From CAKRHR01 sp964423195 (lineage in GTDB: Bacteria > Bacillota > Clostridia > Lachnospirales > Lachnospiraceae), in contig CAYRDY010000014.1 in NCBI GenBank assembly GCA_964423195.1, positions 1 through 32,917 on the forward strand: DNA of 32,917 nucleotides. The letters run 5' to 3'. Made by a program: the position numbers and the translations under genes. Positions 25,022 to 32,917 of this stretch are shown one piece after another. The notes beneath the pieces were generated by a model that saw nothing but the letters and a program-made list of their open reading frames with translations, had not been told where the DNA came from and did not search any database. Numbering within the stretch: position 1 is the first letter of the stretch; the number at the start of each line of letters is the position of its first letter.

Positions 25022-25953
25022 AGAGTGTCGCGACAAGGGACAGTTACGGGAACGCGTTGGTCGAACTTGGCCGGGAACATGATGATCTGATCGTGCTCGA
25101 CGCCGATCTGGCCGCGGCCACCAAGACGGGGACATTTAAAAAAGTTTTTCCGGAGCGCCACATAGACTGTGGGATCGCGGAGGCCAATATGACCGGTATC
25201 GCGGCGGGCCTCTCCACCTGCGGCTATGTGCCGTTCATCAGCACATTTGCCATGTTTGCGGCGGGGCGCGCCTATGAGCAGGTGCGCAACTCGATCGGCT
25301 ATCCGCATCTGAATGTGAAGATCGGCGCCACGCATGCCGGCATCTCTGTCGGCGAGGACGGCGCGACCCACCAGTGCAACGAGGATATCGCCCTGATGCG
25401 CGCGATCCCTGGGATGGTGGTCGTCAATCCGAGCGACGATGTGGAGGCGCGGGCGGCCGTACACGCGGCTTATGCCTATGAAGGTCCGGTTTATCTCAGG
25501 TTTGGTCGTCTGGCGGTGCCTGTGATCAATGACGGACCGGATTACAGATTTGAACTGGGCAAGGGCGTCGTGAAGAGAGACGGCAAAGACTGCACAATCA
25601 TTGCCACCGGCCTCTGCGTGTCGGAGGCGCTTGGCGCCGCCAAGATACTCTCGGCGCAGGGGATCGACGCCCAGGTCATCAATATTCATACCATCAAGCC
25701 GCTGGATGAGGATCTGATCATCGCGGCGGCCGAGGGGACCGGACGCCTGTTTACGGTTGAGGAACACTCGATCATCGGCGGTCTTGGGTCGGCGGTTGCC
25801 GAGGTACTCAGCGAGAAATGCCCGACCAGGCTTACGAGGATCGGCGTCAGGGATGTGTTCGGGGAATCGGGACCTGCCAGGGAACTGCTGCATAAGTACG
25901 GCCTCGATGCCGAGGGCATCGCCGCCGTTGTCAGCGCACAGATGAGGGGATAG
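25009..25953 (+). CDS. transketolase, C-terminal subunit (pyrimidine-binding and C domains)
   Basis: 314 residues from ATG 25009, inside the end of the previous gene, whose GGGGGAGAG serves as ribosome site. It holds the second half of transketolase: the catalytic Glu in DCGIAEANMTGIAAGLS, a FSTFAMFAAGRAYEQVR-like segment (ISTFAMFAAGRAYEQ), GATHAGISVGEDGATHQ, and the C-terminal regulatory domain with VEEHSIIGGLG. This is a normal translational overlap, not a frameshifted single gene: each half has its own start and family-typical termini. It completes the pentose operon. Confidence 0.95.
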   Translation: MSEVKSVATRDSYGNALVELGREHDDLIVLDADLAAATKTGTFKKVFPERHIDCGIAEANMTGIAAGLSTCGYVPFISTFAMFAAGRAYEQVRNSIGYPHLNVKIGATHAGISVGEDGATHQCNEDIALMRAIPGMVVVNPSDDVEARAAVHAAYAYEGPVYLRFGRLAVPVINDGPDYRFELGKGVVKRDGKDCTIIATGLCVSEALGAAKILSAQGIDAQVINIHTIKPLDEDLIIAAAEGTGRLFTVEEHSIIGGLGSAVAEVLSEKCPTRLTRIGVRDVFGESGPARELLHKYGLDAEGIAAVVSAQMRG

Positions 25954-25967
25954 AATGTGAAAAATAT

Positions 25968-26005
25968 ACAGCCCGACTGGTTTTTTTGATGGCCATTCGG
26001 GCTGT
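25968..26005 (+). terminator. hairpin after the pentose operon, T-run in its loop
   Basis: ACAGCCCGA (25968-25976) pairs with TCGGGCTGT (25997-26005), and TGG pairs with CCA inside. The T7 run is in the loop, not after the stem, so this is an unusual terminator or an RNA-stabilising 3' hairpin. Confidence 0.5.
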
Positions 26006-26019
26006 TTGAATGTATGTCC

Positions 26020-26038
26020 GGCCGGATCGGCCTTTTTT
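26020..26038 (+). terminator. short Rho-independent terminator
   Basis: GGCCG-GAT-CGGCC (26020-26032) followed directly by T6. Confidence 0.7.
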
Positions 26039-26059
26039 ATCTTTGGTGGTGCTCTGTTT

Positions 26060-26106
26060 CCGGTCGGCCAAACGCAGCGCATAGGCCAGCCGGACCGGTC
26101 TTTTTT
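26060..26106 (+). terminator. second Rho-independent terminator in tandem
   Basis: CCGGTCGGCC (26060-26069) pairs with GGCC and GACCGG (ending 26098), with one bulge, followed by TCTTTTTTATC and another T7. The downstream sequence TTTTTTATCTTT is shared with the terminator just before, which suggests a duplication. Confidence 0.7.
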
Positions 26107-26153
26107 ATCTTTTTTTCTTTCTGCATTCTGGCGTTATATGTGCCGGTGGCTAT

Positions 26154-27743
26154 TCACCACCGGCCGAATTCTGACAGCTTCAATCCCGGATTTTTGTCAA
26201 GCACGGTTTTGACCGCCCAGCTGTGGACGAACAGCAGCAGCGGGTTGCCCTTCAAGTCTTTGATGCGCTTCATGTCGGAGGTGCCGATGATCCTCGCGGG
26301 ATCGATCTCGTCCTTATTTTCCACCCAGCGGATATACTCATGCGGCATATTTTCCATGATGATCTCCACGCCGTACTCATTCTTGAGGCGGTAGGCGAGC
26401 ACGTCAAACTGCAGCACGCCGACCACGCCCACGATCACTTCCTCCATGCCGGTATTGTACTCCTGAAAAATCTGGATGGCGCCCTCCTGGGCGATCTGGT
26501 TGATGCCCTTGATGAACTGCTTGCGCTTCATGGTGTCGACCTGGCGGATCCTGGCGAAATGTTCCGGGGCGAATGTCGGGATGCCCTCGAAGGCAAACTT
26601 TCTGCCCGGCACGCACAGCGTGTCGCCGATCGAAAAAATGCCGGGGTCGAAGACGCCGATGATATCGCCGGCATAGGCCTCGTCGATCACCCTGCGCTCC
26701 TGGGCCATGAGCTGCTGGGGCTGCAAAAGCCGCTGCCTTTTGTTGCCCTGCACATGGTAGACCTCCATGCCGCCCGTAAATTTGCCGGAGCAGATGCGCA
26801 GGAAGGCGACGCGGTCGCGGTGGGCTCTGTTCATATTGGCCTGAATCTTAAAGACGAAGGCCGAGAAATCCCTGTCGAAGGAATCGATCTCGCCGATGTC
26901 CGACATTCTGGGCAGCGGCGGCGCCGTCATCTCAAGGAAATCATTTAAAAACAGCTCGATGCCGAAGTTATTGAGCGCGGATCCAAAAAATACCGGTGAG
27001 AGTCTGCCCGCGGACACTTTTTTGATGTCAAAGGCCTCGCTGGCGCCGTCCAGCAGCTCCACATCCTCCAGCAGTTTCTCAGAGAGCTCGTCGCCGATCT
27101 CGGCCTGCAGCTCCGGTGAATCCAGGGTCAGGTCACTGTCCGTCACCCGCCGGTCCTTGGCGAAGGCGGTGAAGGCGTGGATGTGTCCCGTGCGCCGGTC
27201 ATAGACGCCTCTGAAATTTTTGCCGTTGCCGATCGGCCAGTTCATCGGGCAGGTGCTGATGCCGAGGACGGATTCGATCTCATCCATCAGCTCAAACGGG
27301 TCTCTGGACTCGCGGTCCATTTTATTGATAAAAGTAAAAATGGGGATATGGCGCAGCACGCATACCTTAAATAATTTGATGGTCTGAGCCTCCACGCCCT
27401 TGGCCGCGTCGATGACCATCACGGCGGAATCCGCAGCCATCAGGGTGCGGTAGGTATCCTCCGAGAAGTCCTGATGGCCCGGCGTGTCCAGGATATTGAT
27501 GCAGTAGCCATGATAATTGAACTGCATCACGGACGAGGTCACGGAGATGCCGCGCTCTTTCTCGATCTCCATCCAGTCGGACACGGCGTAGCGGGACGCC
27601 TTTTTCCCCTTGACGGCGCCGGCCAGATTGATGGCGCCGCCGTAGAGCAGGAACTTTTCGGTCAGGGTCGTCTTGCCTGCATCCGGGTGCGAAATGATGG
27701 CAAATGTTCTTCTCTTTTTGATTTCATCCTCTAATCGGGCCAT
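26154..27743 (-). CDS. prfC: peptide chain release factor 3
   Basis: 529 residues from ATG 27743, with GGAG six bases upstream; in-frame starts at 27755 and 27779 would add a prefix not expected in the family. It is a translational GTPase: P-loop SHPDAGKT at 18-25, G2 around ERGISVTSS, G3 DTPGHQDF, G4 NKMDR. Beta-barrel and RF3-specific C-terminal domains follow, ending with the conserved FVHSWAVKT. It recycles RF1/RF2 from ribosomes after termination. Length matches the family. The TGA stop lies in the loop of a GCCGGTGG/CCACCGGC hairpin (26142-26164). Confidence 0.96.
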   Translation of the reverse strand: MARLEDEIKKRRTFAIISHPDAGKTTLTEKFLLYGGAINLAGAVKGKKASRYAVSDWMEIEKERGISVTSSVMQFNYHGYCINILDTPGHQDFSEDTYRTLMAADSAVMVIDAAKGVEAQTIKLFKVCVLRHIPIFTFINKMDRESRDPFELMDEIESVLGISTCPMNWPIGNGKNFRGVYDRRTGHIHAFTAFAKDRRVTDSDLTLDSPELQAEIGDELSEKLLEDVELLDGASEAFDIKKVSAGRLSPVFFGSALNNFGIELFLNDFLEMTAPPLPRMSDIGEIDSFDRDFSAFVFKIQANMNRAHRDRVAFLRICSGKFTGGMEVYHVQGNKRQRLLQPQQLMAQERRVIDEAYAGDIIGVFDPGIFSIGDTLCVPGRKFAFEGIPTFAPEHFARIRQVDTMKRKQFIKGINQIAQEGAIQIFQEYNTGMEEVIVGVVGVLQFDVLAYRLKNEYGVEIIMENMPHEYIRWVENKDEIDPARIIGTSDMKRIKDLKGNPLLLFVHSWAVKTVLDKNPGLKLSEFGRW

Positions 27744-27758
27744 AATAGTCTCCATTCC

Positions 27759-27837
27759 GCCGCCCTTCGCTGGCGGCACAGATCGTGATGAAGGTATATT
27801 TCAATCCGGCCCTCATCCCGCCGCCGCTTTGCCGGCG
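27759..27837 (-). promoter_or_regulatory. two GC-rich hairpins in the prfC leader
   Basis: Arms GCCGCC/GGCGGC (27759-27777) and CGCCG/CGGCG (27819-27837) lie within the predicted 98-nt leader. The first ends about 5 nt before the GGAG ribosome site. The two are similar in sequence, so one may be a diverged copy of the other. A role in translation is a guess. Confidence 0.4.
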
Positions 27838-27846
27838 ACATCAACC

Positions 27847-27875
27847 ATTCTATCACAACGGGGTGTCATTGGCAA
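27847..27875 (-). promoter_or_regulatory. promoter of prfC
   Basis: On the minus strand, TTGCCA (27870-27875), a 17-bp spacer and TAGAAT (27847-27852). Confidence 0.7.
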
Positions 27876-27896
27876 GCAACAAACGAAACATGCTAT

Positions 27897-27924
27897 TTGA
27901 CAAATAGGCAAAAATATGTATAAT
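27897..27924 (+). promoter_or_regulatory. promoter of the GPH symporter gene
   Basis: A perfect TTGACA (27897-27902), a 16-bp spacer and a perfect TATAAT (27919-27924). The start point near 27931 excludes the in-frame start at 27933 and supports 27981. Confidence 0.85.
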
Positions 27925-27980
27925 CATTATGTATGAAAGTCTTTGGGGCTTTTCGATTATTTTTATACGAGGGGATGTTT

Positions 27981-29339
27981 ATGAAAGCATTATCAAAAGG
28001 CAAAATTGCCGCGTTTGCCATGGGGCAGCTCGGCTGGGCGATGATGTCCGGATTGATCTCGAACTGGCTGGTCTATTTTTATCAGCCGGATGCCGCGTCT
28101 ATAGCTGCAGGGCAACCGATTTTTGTGCCGCAGGGGCGTGTGGTCTTCGGCCTGTTTACGGTGATCGGGGCCATCACGGCGATCGGGCGTATCTTCGACG
28201 CGATTACCGACCCGTGGATCGCCTCGCTTTCCGACCGGTGCAAATCCAAGAACGGGCGCCGTATTCCGTTTATGAAATGGGCATCTTTGCCGCTTGCCGT
28301 CTGTACCGTGCTGGTGTTCTGTGCGCCGATTAACAGGGAAAGCCCATGGAACGTCGCGTGGATGTTTATCTTCGTGATGGCCTATTATCTCTCAATCACG
28401 GCTTACTGTACGCCGTTTAACGCGCTGATTCCGGAGCTCGGGCATAATCAGAAACAGCGCATGACCATCTCGACGGCGATCTCCCTCACATTTATCGTGG
28501 GCACCGCGTTCGCGTATGTCGCGCCGGTGATTTGGGGCTCGATGGAGGGCTCGATTGGCCGCGTGGCCGCGATCCGCGTCACCTTCATTATCTTTGCGGT
28601 CATCGCCTTTATCTGCATGCAGGTGCCGGTTTGGACAATCCGTGAGAAAGACTACGTGGTGACCAAGCCGACGGAGGGGAGCGCTCTGTCATCCCTGATT
28701 AAAACGTTTAAGAACCGCGACTTCTGCCTGTTCGTGGCGTCCGACATTTTTTATTGGGTCGGGCTTACCATGTTTCAGACGGGTCTGCCGTTCTTTGTCA
28801 CGTCGCTCTTGGGGCTTGGCGAGAATATGTCCACGGTCTACTTTGTCTCCATGACGGCGCTTTCTCTCGTCTTCTATATTCCTGTCAATATCTTGACGAG
28901 AAAAGTGGGAAAGAAAAAACTTGTGATCCTCGCGTTTGGCATTTTCGCGGCGGCGTTCATCTACACATCGCTTCTGGGGCCGGCCCTCGGCATTTCGCCT
29001 GTGGTACAGGGCTTTATTCTTGTCGTCGCGGCGGCGTTTCCGATGGCGATCTTCGGCATTCTTCCACAGGCGATTGTGGCGGATATCGCCGAGTATGAAG
29101 CGCGCAAAACCGGTGAGAACCGGGAGGGTATGTTTTACGCGGCGCGCACATTTGCCTTTAAACTCGGACAAAGCCTCGCCATGCTGCTCTTTACGGCACT
29201 TGCGACCATCGGTTCCGGAAACGGAACGGGGTATCGCGTGGTGGCCGCCGTTTCGGGAGGCCTTGCGATTCTAGGCGGCGTGCTGCTCTGCTTCTATAAT
29301 GAGCGCCGGATCGAGCAGGGGCTGGGCGAACAAAATTAG
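27981..29339 (+). CDS. MFS transporter, glycoside-pentoside-hexuronide (GPH):cation symporter family
   Basis: 452 residues from ATG 27981, with AGGGGA at 27970-27975; ATG 27975 is inside that site. Twelve hydrophobic segments are expected along the length. The GPH signature between helices 2 and 3 is clear: RIFDAITDPWIASLSDRCKS followed by GRRIPFM. The second half repeats the pattern more loosely (YIPVNILTRKVGKKK). It imports a sugar or glycoside with Na+ or H+. The family and its proximity to the gal and pentose operons suggest a galactoside or pentoside, but the substrate cannot be read from sequence. It has its own strong promoter. Its TAG stop overlaps the TAA of the convergent gene. Confidence 0.92.
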   Translation: MKALSKGKIAAFAMGQLGWAMMSGLISNWLVYFYQPDAASIAAGQPIFVPQGRVVFGLFTVIGAITAIGRIFDAITDPWIASLSDRCKSKNGRRIPFMKWASLPLAVCTVLVFCAPINRESPWNVAWMFIFVMAYYLSITAYCTPFNALIPELGHNQKQRMTISTAISLTFIVGTAFAYVAPVIWGSMEGSIGRVAAIRVTFIIFAVIAFICMQVPVWTIREKDYVVTKPTEGSALSSLIKTFKNRDFCLFVASDIFYWVGLTMFQTGLPFFVTSLLGLGENMSTVYFVSMTALSLVFYIPVNILTRKVGKKKLVILAFGIFAAAFIYTSLLGPALGISPVVQGFILVVAAAFPMAIFGILPQAIVADIAEYEARKTGENREGMFYAARTFAFKLGQSLAMLLFTALATIGSGNGTGYRVVAAVSGGLAILGGVLLCFYNERRIEQGLGEQN

Positions 29340-30628
29340 AGCAGTTCCCTCGTCTTTCGCGCGAGGTAAAGAGGAATGTTTGTGATGGGCCCGTCTTTGC
29401 GATAACCGTTCCTTGAGAAGCGGATCGCATGTTTGGGCTGTCGGCTGGATACATATTTTTTGAAGGACGGCGCAGATTTATCTGTGCCGCCTTTCACTTC
29501 AACGGGAATGATTTCTGTCCCGCACTGCAACACAAAATCGAGCGCCCTGTTTTTTTCGGAGTGATAGCGGGGCTCAACATCAAATTGCCCCCTGAGCTGC
29601 TGCAGAACATAATTTTCGGTCAGCGGCCCCTTGAATTGATAGTCACTTTGAAGCAGGATTGCCCTGTTGTCAATTCCTGCCATGTGCTTGAGCAGCCCTG
29701 TGTCAAAGACAAAGAGTTTGAATTGATCCAAAATATCAAAGGCAGGGAGTGGGTGCTCCATTTTTGAGACATTTCGGACGCGATTCAATATTCCGGCAGA
29801 GACAAGCCATTCAATGGCCTCCTCAAAGTCGCGTGCCCTGCCGCCATTGCGCACCGCGCCGTACATGAATTTTTCATTTGGTTTTGCCAGCTGCGAGACA
29901 ATACTTCTAAAGACCATCAGGATGCGCCCGCTGTTTACCCTCCCGTTGTGTTTGGAAAAGTCGTTTTCATAGATCTCGACAAGCTCTCTTTGAATCTGTG
30001 AGACTTTTGCAGGGTCACGATACGCTGTCCATGAAGAGACGCACTCCGGCATTCCTCCAATGATGAGGTAGCTGTCATAGGCCTCCAACAGTCGTTTATG
30101 GAAGATTTCCTCGATTTTTTGCCCTTTCGTGATGCTGGTGTAATAGGTGTAAAGCGCACTGTCGACAGCCTCAAGGAATTCATCGAAGGTGAGAGGATTG
30201 AGGTCGAGTAGATTGACCATGCCCACCGGGTAGGATTTTGGTTTGGCCAGAAGTGTTCCGAGCAGGCTCCCTGCGGCAACAACATGAAATTCGTTTGCGT
30301 TTTCCCTAAAATATTTGAGTGTGTTCAGTGCCTCAGGGCATTCCTGAATCTCATCGAAAATGACAAGCGTTTCCTGTGGAACAATCTTTTCGCCCGCGAT
30401 CATGGACAGCAGCTCGATGATGCGACGGGGATTTTTATTTGATTCAAAAATGGATTTCAGCTCATCTTCCTCGTCAAAGTTGAAATAGACATCATTTTTG
30501 TAATAGTTTTTCCCAAATGTTTTCATTAGCCAGGTTTTCCCAACCTGCCTCGCGCCTCGAATGACAAGCGGCTTTCGGTCATTTGCGGCTTTCCATCGGA
30601 TTAAATCGGAAATTGCATTTCGCCTCAT
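29336..30628 (-). CDS. ATP-binding protein, AAA domain plus DUF4143
   Basis: 430 residues from ATG 30628, with GGGGGA seven bases upstream; an in-frame start at 30658 falls on the promoter's downstream edge. Walker A GARQVGKTW is at 25-33 and Walker B TLVIFDEIQ at 88-96. The middle holds the DUF4143 region (LNPLTFDEFLEA, LIIGGMPECV, FVFDTGLLKHMAGI). The C-terminus has a PD-(D/E)XK core: Asp364 in ALDFV, then Glu377 and Lys379 in VEVKGG. This family is abundant and of uncertain role in gut bacteria; genes of this sort vary between strains. The gene is more A/T-rich than the flanking symporter and secA, which suggests insertion between them. Confidence 0.9.
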   Translation of the reverse strand: MRRNAISDLIRWKAANDRKPLVIRGARQVGKTWLMKTFGKNYYKNDVYFNFDEEDELKSIFESNKNPRRIIELLSMIAGEKIVPQETLVIFDEIQECPEALNTLKYFRENANEFHVVAAGSLLGTLLAKPKSYPVGMVNLLDLNPLTFDEFLEAVDSALYTYYTSITKGQKIEEIFHKRLLEAYDSYLIIGGMPECVSSWTAYRDPAKVSQIQRELVEIYENDFSKHNGRVNSGRILMVFRSIVSQLAKPNEKFMYGAVRNGGRARDFEEAIEWLVSAGILNRVRNVSKMEHPLPAFDILDQFKLFVFDTGLLKHMAGIDNRAILLQSDYQFKGPLTENYVLQQLRGQFDVEPRYHSEKNRALDFVLQCGTEIIPVEVKGGTDKSAPSFKKYVSSRQPKHAIRFSRNGYRKDGPITNIPLYLARKTRELL

Positions 30629-30658
30629 TATATTTCCCCCTTCAACGTGGATATCCAT

Positions 30659-30687
30659 AGCATATCACATTTTTCTCTGAAATTCAA
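30659..30687 (-). promoter_or_regulatory. promoter of the DUF4143 gene, inside a repeat unit
   Basis: On the minus strand, TTGAAT (30682-30687), a 17-bp spacer and TATGCT (30659-30664). The -35 box and spacer lie in the first unit of the 33-bp repeat array. Confidence 0.45.
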
Positions 30688-30785
30688 CGAGGAATCCACA
30701 CATTTTTCCATGAAATTAGGAGAAGATTTGCACATTTTTTCATGAAACTCAACATAGATTTCGCACATTTTTCCAAAAATATTTT
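30666..30785. repeat. 32-33-bp tandem repeat array, about 3.7 copies
   Basis: Units begin with CACATTTTT at 30666, 30699, 30731 and 30764, with periods of 33, 32 and 33 bp. Most continue with a TCATGAAA-like palindromic core and a variable purine-rich end. A diverged partial unit (TTCAACGTGGATATCC) at 30641 may be an older copy. There are no unique spacers, so it is not CRISPR. The array fills the region between the DUF4143 promoter and the secA promoter. Confidence 0.85.
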
Positions 30786-30788
30786 TAG

Positions 30789-30817
30789 TTGCAACGAAAG
30801 GGTTTTAATGCTACAAT
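30789..30817 (+). promoter_or_regulatory. promoter of secA
   Basis: TTGCAA (30789-30794), a 17-bp spacer and TACAAT (30812-30817), directly after the repeat array. The leader is about 67 nt. Confidence 0.65.
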
Positions 30818-30890
30818 AGCATAGCAGTGTTTAAGCGACAAAATGTGTGATGGGAATGTTTGGAAGGTAACTAAGGAGAGAATCAATATT

Positions 30891-32917
<2,027 letters not shown>

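Noticed and set aside
24185..25953. Transketolase broken by a frameshift
   Set aside because: Both halves have their own start with a ribosome site, overlap by 13 bp and match the known split-subunit form.
25012..26082. 356-codon minus-strand frame over the transketolase C subunit
   Set aside because: The plus strand encodes a clear transketolase half; the antisense translation has no recognisable domain.
30666..30785. CRISPR array or spurious short repeat-encoded peptides
   Set aside because: Repeats directly abut one another without spacers; possible frames across them are short and lack ribosome sites.

Overview
The window reads as part of a chromosome from an anaerobic Firmicute, most likely a clostridium of the Lachnospiraceae type. 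Evidence: Shine-Dalgarno sites of the AGGAGG type before most genes, sigma-A-like promoters (TTGACA/TATAAT, 16-17 bp spacers), a class II (Firmicutes-type) GalT, a transketolase split into two subunits, a clostridial AraK-type ribulokinase, and AAA/PD-(D/E)XK proteins that are common in gut Firmicutes. The genus assignment is an inference from gene families.

Layout. (1) 1-6267 looks accessory: the end of an unrecognised gene, a transcribed leader holding a 37-bp tandem repeat, a small membrane protein, then a divergently transcribed set. On the minus strand is an SF2 helicase; on the plus strand are an unrecognised 255-aa protein and a 727-aa protein with two tandem BrxC/BrxD-like (DUF2791-type) ATPase modules. 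The two arms start from back-to-back promoters 7 bp apart. This is my best candidate for an under-described system, possibly phage defence or DNA processing. (2) 6368-9559: Na/Pi cotransporter with a PhoU-like tail, a YdcF-family protein, a 40-aa membrane miniprotein and a cyclophilin. (3) 9784-14504: a sirtuin followed by a Leloir galactose operon, galK-galT-galE. GalT carries four 12-residue tandem repeats near its N-terminus. (4) 14562-16268: an AAA-ATPase-like/PD-(D/E)XK protein. (5) 16357-18529: a histidine kinase and its response regulator, overlapping. (6) 18569-21073: MgtE (minus), with a structured leader and a Fur-like site at its promoter, and a divergent DegV protein. (7) 21147-25953: a pentose operon, araK-araD-tal-tktN-tktC, ending in a cluster of hairpins and terminators. 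(8) 26154-32917: prfC (minus), a GPH-type sugar symporter (plus), a DUF4143 ATPase (minus), a 33-bp tandem repeat array, and secA, which runs off the right edge.

How the genes work together: the galactose operon converts galactose to glucose-1-phosphate through UDP-sugars. The pentose operon phosphorylates L-ribulose, epimerises it to xylulose-5-phosphate and feeds it through transaldolase and transketolase into glycolysis. No arabinose isomerase, sugar repressor or dedicated pentose transporter is seen inside the window, apart from the GPH symporter of unknown substrate. The remaining genes are mostly housekeeping (secA, prfC, cyclophilin, MgtE) with accessory ATPase genes between them.
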